Source: Paenibacillus sp. FSL R7-0337
GTDB lineage: Bacteria; Bacillota; Bacilli; Paenibacillales; Paenibacillaceae
NCBI RefSeq assembly: GCF_037969875.1
Contig: NZ_CP150218.1
Span: forward strand, 7,564,001 to 7,628,000
Direction: 5' to 3'
DNA: 64,000 bases
The translations under genes were made by a program, and so were the position numbers. The first letter of the stretch is position 1, and each line of letters begins with the position of its first letter. The notes beneath the pieces were generated by a model that was given only the letters and a program-made list of their open reading frames with translations, did no database searches and had not been told where the DNA came from. Below are positions 43,534 to 51,223 of this stretch, piece by piece.

Positions 43534-43567
43534 AGACGTCCGGCCTTGCGGCTGGGCGTCTTTGCTG
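43534..43567 (+). terminator. Terminator of the HPr-like gene
   Basis: CAGACGTCCGGCC-TTGC-GGCTGGGCGTCT forms a stem with G-T pairs, followed by TTTG. Confidence 0.7.
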
Positions 43568-43699
43568 TGCAGCGGGGTGATTTTGCAGGAACTTCAGGAA
43601 TAACCCAAACTGAAATCTTGTATTAGGTCCTAATTTCGACTAATATTAAGAATAATAAGCAATCGCTGCTGTAACTTTTGGACATGGGGGGGAAAATGC

Positions 43700-44002
43700 A
43701 TGACTTCATCGGATTTGCAGGAACAGCTCAATATCAAAGCAATCAATCTTCTTCAAGAAGATGCCGATAAAATTCAGAAGCTCATTGAAGTACAGATGGA
43801 GAATTTGGCAACCCGTTACTGCCCTCTCTATGAGGAAGTGCTGGATACCCAGATGTACGGCTTCTCCAGAGAGGTCGATTTTGCGGTCAGAGCGGGGCTG
43901 GTGCCTGAGCTTACAGGCAAGCAGGTGCTGAGCAAGCTGGAACGCAATTTGGCTGTACTGTATGAGGCGCTGAACAAGAAGGCTGAGGAGCGGGAGATGT
44001 AA
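43700..44002 (+). CDS. ylaN: YlaN family protein
   Basis: A 100-residue helical protein matching Bacillus Yla[55 protein letters not shown]. YlaN is needed for growth under iron limitation in Bacillus and Staphylococcus and is reported to bind iron and interact with Fur; that role is transferred from the family. The [22 protein letters not shown] block is the most conserved part and is complete. GGGGGG precedes ATG. The gene is followed by a type A repeat and a terminator. Confidence 0.93.
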   Translation: MTSSDLQEQLNIKAINLLQEDADKIQKLIEVQMENLATRYCPLYEEVLDTQMYGFSREVDFAVRAGLVPELTGKQVLSKLERNLAVLYEALNKKAEEREM

Positions 44003-44013
44003 GTCCCGGTCAT

Positions 44014-44076
44014 CAAGTGGAAACGGCATTGCCGTCCTTGTTAAGGACGGTTCCGTTTAATTCTTATATTTTCAAC
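44014..44076. repeat. Type A repeat, reverse orientation, internally shortened
   Basis: Read on the minus strand it gives ATAAGAATTAAACGG...CCGTTTCCACTTG. It has the double hairpin and both ends of type A but lacks the roughly 40-nt GTATAGGTTTCACGC...TTCTCGCTG segment. Confidence 0.7.
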
Positions 44077-44123
44077 AAAACGCACATGAAGGACCCGGGG
44101 GTCGATCATGTGCGTTTTTTTAA
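44077..44123. terminator. Terminator between ylaN and cax
   Basis: AAAACGCACATGA and TCATGTGCGTTTT, with inner GGACCC/GGGGTC, form a long stem with a T run on the plus strand and an A run on the other side. Confidence 0.85.
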
Positions 44124-44150
44124 TGGAGCTATAGGGCCTCAGAAGGGCAA

Positions 44151-45221
44151 TCAGACCAAATAGAAAGACACGCCCAGAATCATGTAGACCGCCAGCAGCA
44201 GGAGACCCTCGTACCAGTTGGTTGCGCCGTCCTGAATAATCGATTTGGCGATGAACACCGATACGGCAATGGCTACGATCTCAATCGTGGTGAACACAAT
44301 CGACATGGTGTTGCCCATGAAATAACTGGCGAAGATCAGCACAGGAGCGACGAACAGGGCAATCTGCAGACTGCTGCCTACGGCGATCTCAACTGCGGCT
44401 CCGATCTTGTTCTTCATGGCGAGCATAATGGCAGCGCTGTGTTCTGCGGCGTTACCGATAATTGCTACAAGGAATGCACCGACGAACAGCTCGCTGAAGC
44501 CAAAGCGTTCGGTGAGAGTCTCCAGCGTTCCGACCAGCCATTCACTGACGAAGGCGACCATCACAGTGGCAAGGACGAGATAGAGGATTGAACGGTTCCG
44601 GGACCAGACTGGAGCATGCTCATTCGGCAGCTCTTCCGCAGTATCGTCCGTAACATCCGCCAAATACTTCTTGTGTGTGATCATGGAGAAGACCAGCCAG
44701 GCAAGGTAGGCGGCAATCAGCAGGCCGGCAACAACAAGGCTAAGCACATCAGTGTCTTTCTCAGTGATGGAATGCGTGTTGAAGAACATGGCCGGGACGA
44801 ACAGGGCGATGACCGCAACAATCATCAGCGAGCCGTTCAGACCGGCGAGTGTGACATTGAAGTTCTGAACCTTGAACTTCATGCCCCCGGCAAAAATGCT
44901 AAGTCCGAGGACGAGCAGCAGGTTGCCGATGATGGAGCCGGTCAGACTCGCTTTTACCATGTCAAACAGTCCTTCCTTGACTAAGAAGAAGGCGATGATC
45001 AGCTCGGCCGCATTGCCGAAGGTTGCGTTCAGGAACCCTCCAAGCCGCTGTCCGGCGTAGTGGGCTACACTCTCAGTGGCCCGGCCGAGGAAACCGGCCA
45101 CGAAGATGACTGAAACGGCGGACAATACGAACTGAAGCGTATGATCCCAATTCGCGTAATGCCCTATGGCGCTAAGGATGAAGCTGATGACCAGCAGCGC
45201 CGGTGAGATCCATTTTTTCAA
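44151..45221 (-). CDS. cax: Calcium/proton exchanger (CaCA family)
   Basis: Membrane antiporter of 356 residues with about eleven hydrophobic segments. The two alpha repeats that form the ion site are visible as [15 protein letters not shown] (about 64-78) and [16 protein letters not shown] (about 253-268), each with the GNAAE acidic motif. The proteins separate at a charged loop ([23 protein letters not shown]). It is predicted to export Ca2+ in exchange for protons; Bacillus YfkE/ChaA are of the same type. Single gene. The window's right end encodes a P-type Ca2+ ATPase, but far away. Confidence 0.92.
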   Translation of the reverse strand: MKKWISPALLVISFILSAIGHYANWDHTLQFVLSAVSVIFVAGFLGRATESVAHYAGQRLGGFLNATFGNAAELIIAFFLVKEGLFDMVKASLTGSIIGNLLLVLGLSIFAGGMKFKVQNFNVTLAGLNGSLMIVAVIALFVPAMFFNTHSITEKDTDVLSLVVAGLLIAAYLAWLVFSMITHKKYLADVTDDTAEELPNEHAPVWSRNRSILYLVLATVMVAFVSEWLVGTLETLTERFGFSELFVGAFLVAIIGNAAEHSAAIMLAMKNKIGAAVEIAVGSSLQIALFVAPVLIFASYFMGNTMSIVFTTIEIVAIAVSVFIAKSIIQDGATNWYEGLLLLAVYMILGVSFYLV

Positions 45222-45315
45222 GGGTAAGCACTCTCCAGTCTCTATATGTAGGTTGAATTCATAATCAATATACCCAAATTGTTCCTGGCTGTAAACGGGG
45301 GTGAGAGAAAGTCAT

Positions 45316-45345
45316 TTGCTTTTTAGCCTGCTTTGGAATTACAAT
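45316..45345 (+). promoter_or_regulatory. Promoter of the Asp23/Gls24 gene
   Basis: TTGCTT (45316-45321) and TACAAT (45340-45345), spacer 18, 30 nt before ATG. Confidence 0.5.
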
Positions 45346-45375
45346 AATTGATAATGAGAGTAGGGGGGATATGGC

Positions 45376-45741
45376 ATGGCAGAACAGCTTCAACTGGAAT
45401 TGGGAAATATACGGATATCGAATGACGTTGTCTCAAAAATTGCCGGCCTGGCCGCGCTTGAGACTCCCGGAATTGCAGCTATGTCTGGCGGTTTGTCAGA
45501 GGGCTGGGCAAAGCGCCTGAGCGGCAAGAACGTGCAGAAGGGTGTTACTGTCGAAGTGGGTCAATTGGAAGCTGCAGTCGATCTGCGCATCATCGTACTG
45601 TACGAAACGCCGATTCATGAAGTGTGCCGCATGCTTCAGCAGAATGTTCGCGAGGCTGTGGAGAGTATGACCGGACTTCACATCGTAGAGGTTAACGTTA
45701 AGGTCGAAGGCGTAGCCTTCAAGAACGACGAGATTTCTTAA
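45376..45741 (+). CDS. Asp23/Gls24 family envelope stress response protein
   Basis: A 121-residue protein with the full Asp23 pattern: GNIRISNDVVSKIAGLAALETPGIAAMSGGLSEGWAKRLSGKNVQKGVTVEVGQLEAAVDLRIIVLYETPIHEVCRMLQQNVREAVESMTGLHIVEVNVKVEGVAF. Family members are cytoplasmic proteins that lie at the membrane and are linked to cell-wall stress; Bacillus YloU is of this kind. Here the gene is alone, not next to rpmB or the fakA-type gene as in Bacillus. GGGGGGA lies before ATG. Confidence 0.93.
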   Translation: MAEQLQLELGNIRISNDVVSKIAGLAALETPGIAAMSGGLSEGWAKRLSGKNVQKGVTVEVGQLEAAVDLRIIVLYETPIHEVCRMLQQNVREAVESMTGLHIVEVNVKVEGVAFKNDEIS

Positions 45742-45767
45742 GCACAATTATATTAGTCATCCATGCA

Positions 45768-45803
45768 AAAGGCAGTCCGGAATATATTCCGGACTGCCTT
45801 TCA
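45768..45803. terminator. Bidirectional terminator between Asp23 gene and ftsW
   Basis: AAAGGCAGTCCGGAATA and TATTCCGGACTGCCTTT are perfectly complementary with almost no loop. Confidence 0.88.
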
Positions 45804-45839
45804 ACTTGGCTCAACCCTCATCTGTATGTAGGTGGCCTC

Positions 45840-47108
45840 TTAGCGTGCGCGTGTGCCTGCACTTCTGTTGTTGCGCACTTGTCTGACCGTAGTCACAGAC
45901 TTCACGACTTCCTCCTTGGCAGGACGGTTGGTCTCCCGTGAGATGCTGAGCATAATCCCCATGCATAGCATGGTGACGAGCAGGGAGGAGCCGCCGTAGC
46001 TGATAAAGGGCAAGGTAACCCCGGTCATCGGGATCGTATTAGTGACACCGCCGATGTTGATGAAGGCCTGAATGGCAATCAGTCCCATAATCCCGATGCC
46101 GACCAGTGTGCCAAAGGGATCGGTGCACCGCAGTGAAATTAAAATCCCTCTCCAGATGAAGTACAGATAGAGCAGCAGGAACAACGCGGTTCCGACAAAG
46201 CCGAGCTCCTCACCAATGACGGAGAAGATAAAGTCGGTATACGGATACGGCAGATAATGCAGCTTCTGGATACTCTGTCCGAATCCGGAGCCTTGTGTTC
46301 CCCCCTCGCCAAGGGCGATCAGGGATTGCATAATATTGTAGCCGCTGCCGGAGGCATCTTTCTCCGGGTCAAGGAAGGCTTCAATGCGGCCCTGTCTGTA
46401 GTCTTTCTGAAATTCAGCTTTCTCGGTGTGAGGGGACAAGGAATCAATGGCTGCCTTCGCGCCTATGACGAGGGCTACCCCCAGAACAAGCAGAGCGATC
46501 GATCCCATGATGTGCTTCATGCTGGCACCGCCGGCATAGATGACAAGTCCGCTGGTTGCAACTAGAATGAGGCACGAGCCCAGATCGGGCTGCATCATAA
46601 TCAGTCCGGCGACAATTCCGACGATAATCATGACCGGGATATACCCTGTCCGCAAATCGCGCAGGCGTTCACCTTTTTTGGTGATCAGGGCAGCCAGGTA
46701 GAGAATGATAGAGATCTTGGCCAGCTCGGTAGGCTGAATCCCAAGGGTTCCGATACTCATCCAGCTCTTGGCGCCGTTAATCCCCTCAGTGGTTGCTACG
46801 AACAGCAGCAGGACGAGGGTAATCACGAAGATCGGGGCGTACCATTTCTTGAATTTGCTGTAGTGGATATTCATGACAACGAACATGATGAAGCTACCCA
46901 GCACGGCCCAGACCAATTGTTTTTTGACGAAGAAAAATGCATTATTGCTGTATTTCCCGCTGGCAAGGGTTAAGCTGGAGCTGGAGCTGAACACCATAAG
47001 TAGGCCGAAGCCTACGAACAACAGGGTGAGAATAAGCAGCTGGAAATCGGGCGTTCCTCTTTTGGGCGGGTTGGCTTTGGCGGCCGGTTTTCCCTTCGCG
47101 GTACTCAA
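45840..47108 (-). CDS. ftsW: FtsW/RodA/SpoVE family lipid II polymerase
   Basis: SEDS-family glycosyltransferase of 422 residues with about ten membrane helices that polymerises lipid II with a class B PBP. Landmarks: FGLLMVFSSSS, GAKSWMSIGTLGIQPTELAKISIILYLA, MMQPDLGSCLILV with the essential Asp, GGTQGSGFGQSIQKLHYLPYPYTDFIFSVIGEELGFVG, and TGVTLPFISYGGSSLL. These are FtsW-like rather than RodA-like by eye. Its ATG overlaps the stop of the YugN-like gene by 4 nt, so translation is coupled. FtsW genes in related bacteria often lie near ylaN, as here. Confidence 0.93.
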   Translation of the reverse strand: MSTAKGKPAAKANPPKRGTPDFQLLILTLLFVGFGLLMVFSSSSSLTLASGKYSNNAFFFVKKQLVWAVLGSFIMFVVMNIHYSKFKKWYAPIFVITLVLLLFVATTEGINGAKSWMSIGTLGIQPTELAKISIILYLAALITKKGERLRDLRTGYIPVMIIVGIVAGLIMMQPDLGSCLILVATSGLVIYAGGASMKHIMGSIALLVLGVALVIGAKAAIDSLSPHTEKAEFQKDYRQGRIEAFLDPEKDASGSGYNIMQSLIALGEGGTQGSGFGQSIQKLHYLPYPYTDFIFSVIGEELGFVGTALFLLLYLYFIWRGILISLRCTDPFGTLVGIGIMGLIAIQAFINIGGVTNTIPMTGVTLPFISYGGSSLLVTMLCMGIMLSISRETNRPAKEEVVKSVTTVRQVRNNRSAGTRAR

Positions 47109-47452
47109 GCTTCCAGCAGCGCTTTCAATTCATCGATATGCTTCTGGGCTACCTCAAGCACCGGCTGAGGCACCGGAGATTCATATTCCAGTCCGTGGGG
47201 GAAGGTGGCCTTGCCCAGATAGACGGCTTCAATCGCCAGCACCGCGTCCGCCTTCTCCAGCTTCCCTTCCACAGCACGGGTATTAATGCGCAGGAAGTAT
47301 TCGCCGCCATCCTTGCGGTCTTCTATCTTGCAGTCATAAGTCGCGCGGTAGTATTCCCATTGCCATCTGATGAATCCTGCTTTGGATGCACTCTCGTCGA
47401 GATAAAGAAGGTCGCTCTTCAATCCTTCGAGGCCCGTGTTCTCAAATATCAT
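47105..47452 (-). CDS. YugN-like family protein
   Basis: A 115-residue soluble protein of the YugN family (PF08868-like): MIFENTGLEGLKSDLLYLDESASKAGFIRWQWEYYRATYDCKIEDRKDGGEYFLRINTRAVEGKLE, then AVYLGKATFPHGLEYESPVPQPVLEVAQKHI. Function unknown. ATG 47452 follows GGGGGAG at 9 nt; an in-frame TTG at 47461 is too close to it. It is co-transcribed with ftsW, which it overlaps by 4 nt. Confidence 0.88.
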   Translation of the reverse strand: MIFENTGLEGLKSDLLYLDESASKAGFIRWQWEYYRATYDCKIEDRKDGGEYFLRINTRAVEGKLEKADAVLAIEAVYLGKATFPHGLEYESPVPQPVLEVAQKHIDELKALLEA

Positions 47453-47692
47453 AGCGCACAACTCCCCCTAATGAAGTATAATGATTCATTTGTAATTAAA
47501 ATTTGTTATTGTTCTTCCTCATGATAGTCTGTTTCCGGGGGTTGCGCAAGGTAGAACGGGCTGATCGATACCCACTTTTTTGCGTTTCTGCTACAATAAA
47601 AGAAAGTTGGCAGGCTGCGGAGCGGACTGAACTCAAGGGCTTGCCCCGCAGGCTTATCCGCAGGATACTGTCCGAGAAGGGAATGGAGAGTT

Positions 47693-48874
47693 ATGGAGAG
47701 GTTAAAGTTCGAGGAGCTGCTCCCGGAAATGGTCAAATGGCGCCGCCATCTGCACCGTCATCCGGAGCTGTCCTATGAGGAGAAGGAGACCTCCGCTTAT
47801 GTCGGGGCAAGGCTCACGGAGCTGGGGATTGAGGTCCGGCGAAGTACAGCAGGCTACGGATTGACAGGGATACTTAAAGGCCGGGAGTCCGGCAGAACGG
47901 TAGTCCTGCGTGCAGATATGGACGCGCTGAATATTACGGAGGAGAGCGGCCGGGAATATGCTTCACAGCATCCCGGGGTCATGCATGCCTGCGGGCATGA
48001 CGGGCATACCGCCATGCTGCTGGCTGCGGCAGCGTATTACAGCTCCCGCCGTGAGGAGCTGAGGGGGGAAATCCGCTTTCTCTTCCAGCCGGCGGAAGAG
48101 ATCTGTCCCGGCGGCGCAGTGGGCATGATTGCGGAAGGCGTGCTTGCGGGTGCGGACGCCGTCTACGGGCTGCATCTATGGACGCCGTTCCCGCTGGGGA
48201 CGGTAGGCAGTGCGCCGGGGCCGCTGATGGCTTCGGCCGATGAGTTCTTCATCGATCTGGTCGGCCGGGGCGGACACGGGGGCATGCCCCACCGCACAGC
48301 AGACAGCCTTGTGGCCGGTGCGGCACTGGTCACCGGGCTGCAGACGATTGTCAGCCGCAACGTTGATCCGCTGTGCCCTGCTGTGGTCAGCGTAGGAACG
48401 ATTCAAGGCGGCTCGGCCCAGAATATCATTGCCGAGCGCTGCCGTATTACCGGGACGGTGCGGGCATTCGATGGAGAGACGCGTCATCTGATCCGCCGCC
48501 GAATTGAAGAAATGGCGGCGTCCGTGGCCGCAGCGTATGGTACAGAGGCGAAGGTGGACTATCTGATGGGGTATCCGCCCCTGGTGAATGACATTGCTGA
48601 GTATAAACGTTTTGCCCGTGTTGCCCCTGAGGCGCTGGGTACAGATGCCAATGTGATGCTGATGGAGAAGATAATGCCGGCGGAGGACTTTTCCTATTAT
48701 GTTCAAGAGATTCCCGGCTGCTTCATCTTCGTGGGTGCGGGCAATGAGGCCAAGGATGCCGACTATCCGCATCATCACAGCAAATTTGATTTCGATGAGG
48801 ATGCCATGCTCTATGGCTTGAAGCTGCTGGTAGGTATGGCCGACTCCTGTCTGAATGAGTCATTATCCGTATAA
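47693..48874 (+). CDS. M20 family amidohydrolase (N-acyl-amino acid hydrolase type)
   Basis: Di-metal hydrolase of 393 residues related to hippurate hydrolase/N-acetyl-amino acid deacetylase (YxeP, AmaA). Motifs: WRRHLHRHPELSYEEKETS, VVLRADMDALNITEESG, the metal Cys/His in MHACGHDGHTAMLL, PAEEICPGGAVGMIAEG with catalytic Glu-Glu, GRGGHGGMPHRTADSL in the dimerisation lid, and HHHSKFDFDEDAMLYG with the last His. Substrate cannot be told; release of amino acids from N-acyl conjugates is likely. GGAGAG precedes ATG closely. The CBS protein gene follows about 65 nt after. Confidence 0.93.
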   Translation: MERLKFEELLPEMVKWRRHLHRHPELSYEEKETSAYVGARLTELGIEVRRSTAGYGLTGILKGRESGRTVVLRADMDALNITEESGREYASQHPGVMHACGHDGHTAMLLAAAAYYSSRREELRGEIRFLFQPAEEICPGGAVGMIAEGVLAGADAVYGLHLWTPFPLGTVGSAPGPLMASADEFFIDLVGRGGHGGMPHRTADSLVAGAALVTGLQTIVSRNVDPLCPAVVSVGTIQGGSAQNIIAERCRITGTVRAFDGETRHLIRRRIEEMAASVAAAYGTEAKVDYLMGYPPLVNDIAEYKRFARVAPEALGTDANVMLMEKIMPAEDFSYYVQEIPGCFIFVGAGNEAKDADYPHHHSKFDFDEDAMLYGLKLLVGMADSCLNESLSV

Positions 48875-48938
48875 ATGTTACCGCTACAGGAAAAACTACT
48901 CTCAAATGCCATGGTAACGTGGACAGGAGGGTTCATTC

Positions 48939-49373
48939 TTGAAGACAGTCAAAGAAGTGATGACCGCGCAGCCGGTGTCGGTTACTCTGCTGGACAATAT
49001 CTACGAGGTTGCCGTCGCTATGAGAGATAGTGGGACAGGCTTCATTCCGGTGGTAGATTCGGCTGACGGGGCAACGCTGATTGGTGTGATTACAGACCGC
49101 GATCTGGTCATCCGCGGGTATGCGGCCAAGCACCCCGGCTCAACAGCCGTGGAGACAGTCATGAGCCGGGAGGTCCTCTCCGTTCAGGAGTCCGCCTCCG
49201 TGGAGGAAGCGGCAGAGCTGATGGCCTCGGCGCAGATCCGGCGCATTCCGGTGACAGAGGGCAAGAAGCTGACCGGAGTAGTCTCCCTAGGTGATTTGGC
49301 AAATAAGAGAATGTTCGCAGATGAGGCTGCTGAGGCGCTTCACGAAATCTCACAGCGGCAGCAGCTGCATTAA
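48939..49373 (+). CDS. CBS domain pair protein
   Basis: A 144-residue stand-alone CBS pair: VKEVMTAQPVSVTLLDNIYEVAVAMRDSGTGFIPVVDS...VITDRDLVIRG and VETVMSREVLSVQESASVEEAAELMASAQIRRIPVTEGKKLTGVVSLGDLAN. Such modules bind adenine nucleotides and modulate partners; the partner is unknown. The start is TTG 48939 preceded by GGAGGG. It stands between the amidohydrolase and the XPB helicase, with a terminator after it. Confidence 0.92.
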   Translation: MKTVKEVMTAQPVSVTLLDNIYEVAVAMRDSGTGFIPVVDSADGATLIGVITDRDLVIRGYAAKHPGSTAVETVMSREVLSVQESASVEEAAELMASAQIRRIPVTEGKKLTGVVSLGDLANKRMFADEAAEALHEISQRQQLH

Positions 49374-49386
49374 TAGAATGACGAAT

Positions 49387-49421
49387 GGCTCATATCCGTT
49401 AGGCGGAGGTGGGCTTTTTCG
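49387..49421 (+). terminator. Terminator of the CBS gene
   Basis: GGCTCATATCCG and CGGAGGTGGGC pair with mismatches, followed by TTTTT. Confidence 0.55.
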
Positions 49422-49507
49422 TTGTAGGGAGAGATGCGGGTCGAATGAGTAAATGAGGGTAGGTAAAAAGAGAATTGTATCACTATAGCAGACAAGGAGG
49501 GAACAGG

Positions 49508-51223
49508 ATGAGCAGAGCAGGGGCAGGACCATGTATTACACGGAACGACCGGACGATTCTGCTGGAATGCGGACATCCGGGATCTGAGGAGGCGCGGGCG
49601 GTTCTAAGCGGATTTGCCGAGCTTGTCAAAAGTCCTCCAGCCTACCACACTTACCGGATCACACCGTTGTCCCTATGGAACGCCGCAGCCGGGGGACAGA
49701 CAGCGGCAGAGGTCATTGAAGGACTCCGCAGGCTGTCCAGGTGGGGTATTCCTTCCGAAGTGGAGGGGGAGATGGAGCTGCTGATGTCCCGTTACGGAAG
49801 CTTGCACCTGCATGCGGATGACACTGATTCACAGCTTGTAACATTAACCGCTGACCGGGCGAGTCTGCTGGATGAACTGAATAACTCTCAGAAGCTGAAG
49901 GAGCTGGGCCTGCGCCGGGCCGGAGAGCTGCATAGCCATTGTCCGAAGATGAACCGGGGGCTGCTGAAGCAGGAGTTGACTAGACTGGGCTATCCGGTTC
50001 TTGACTACGCAGGGTATCGGGACGGGCAGCAGCTGAAGATAGCCTGGCGGGAATCTCTGGGGAACAATGTCCAAGCAGGCAGCAGCAGTGGATTCGAGCT
50101 CCGGGATTATCAACGGGAGGCTGTCCGAAAGTTCCAGGGGACCGGGGGACATGGCGGCAGCGGTGTGGTGGTTCTGCCCTGCGGGGCAGGCAAGACCGTT
50201 GTGGGCCTTGCTGTGCTGGAGCAACTGCAGTGTGAGACGCTGATCCTTACTTCGAGTACGACTTCTGTGGAACAGTGGCGCGGGGAGCTGCTGCTGCGGA
50301 CCTCGCTGAGCGAAGATGAGGTCGGGGAATACACGGGAGAGCACCGGGAGGTGCGGCCTGTAACCGTTACAACCTATCAGATGCTGACCCACCGGCGCTC
50401 CAAGGGAGGAGCGTTCGTCCACATGAATCTGTTCCATGAACGGAACTGGGGGCTGATTATCTATGACGAGGTCCATCTGCTTCCGGCACCTGTCTTCCGG
50501 GCGACCGCAGATATTCAGGCTACGCGGCGGCTGGGGCTGACAGCAACGCTGGTCCGGGAGGACGGGCGGGAGGGGGATGTGTTCTCCCTGATCGGCCCGA
50601 GATGCTATGACCTGCCCTGGAAGGTGCTGGAGCGGCAGGGATGGATTGCAGCTGTCGACTGCATCGAGGTCATCGTCCCGATGAGCCAGAAGCTGCGGCA
50701 GCAGTATTTGTATGCCGGGGCGAAGGAACAGTTCCGGCTGGCTGCGGGCAATCAGGCCAAGACGCATGCGGCAGCGGTGATTGCTGCGGCGCATCCCGCA
50801 GCGGCGATTCTGGTGATCGGCCAGTACCTCGACCAGCTGGAGCAGATGGCGGCGCTGCTTGCGGCCCCGCTGATCACGGGCAAGACTCCCCAGAAGGAGC
50901 GGAATGCACTGTACGCTGCGTTCAATGAAGGCAAGCTGCCGGTGTTAATCGTCTCCAAGGTGGCGAACTTTGCTGTGAATCTCCCGGATGCCTCAGTGGC
51001 AATTGAGGTATCCGGCGCCTTCGGTTCCCGGCAGGAGGAGGCTCAGCGGCTGGGCCGCATCCTTCGTCCGAAGCCGGGGGATAACCGGGCGTATTTCTAC
51101 ACACTGGTTACGGGAGACAGCCGGGAGCAGGACTTCGCCCTGCGCCGCCGGATGTTCCTGACAGAGCAAGGCTATGAATACGGGGTTCGGATGCTGGACC
51201 CGGCGGAAGGAGTTGTTCTCTGA
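49508..51223 (+). CDS. XPB-like DNA repair helicase
   Basis: A superfamily 2 helicase of 571 residues related to eukaryal/archaeal XPB (ERCC3). The N-terminal 190 residues form the damage-recognition-like part. ELRDYQREAVRKF is the Q-type motif. The Walker A motif PCGAGKT is near 222-229, motif II is DEVH near 319 and motif III LTATLVREDG. Motif VI is AQRLGRILRPK. The RED motif of XPB is visible as VREDG. Actinobacterial XPB (M. tuberculosis Rv0861c) unwinds DNA 3' to 5'. ATG 49508 follows AAGGAGG; its TGA overlaps the next ATG by 1 nt, so it forms an operon with the Helicase_C_3 protein. Confidence 0.92.
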   Translation: MSRAGAGPCITRNDRTILLECGHPGSEEARAVLSGFAELVKSPPAYHTYRITPLSLWNAAAGGQTAAEVIEGLRRLSRWGIPSEVEGEMELLMSRYGSLHLHADDTDSQLVTLTADRASLLDELNNSQKLKELGLRRAGELHSHCPKMNRGLLKQELTRLGYPVLDYAGYRDGQQLKIAWRESLGNNVQAGSSSGFELRDYQREAVRKFQGTGGHGGSGVVVLPCGAGKTVVGLAVLEQLQCETLILTSSTTSVEQWRGELLLRTSLSEDEVGEYTGEHREVRPVTVTTYQMLTHRRSKGGAFVHMNLFHERNWGLIIYDEVHLLPAPVFRATADIQATRRLGLTATLVREDGREGDVFSLIGPRCYDLPWKVLERQGWIAAVDCIEVIVPMSQKLRQQYLYAGAKEQFRLAAGNQAKTHAAAVIAAAHPAAAILVIGQYLDQLEQMAALLAAPLITGKTPQKERNALYAAFNEGKLPVLIVSKVANFAVNLPDASVAIEVSGAFGSRQEEAQRLGRILRPKPGDNRAYFYTLVTGDSREQDFALRRRMFLTEQGYEYGVRMLDPAEGVVL

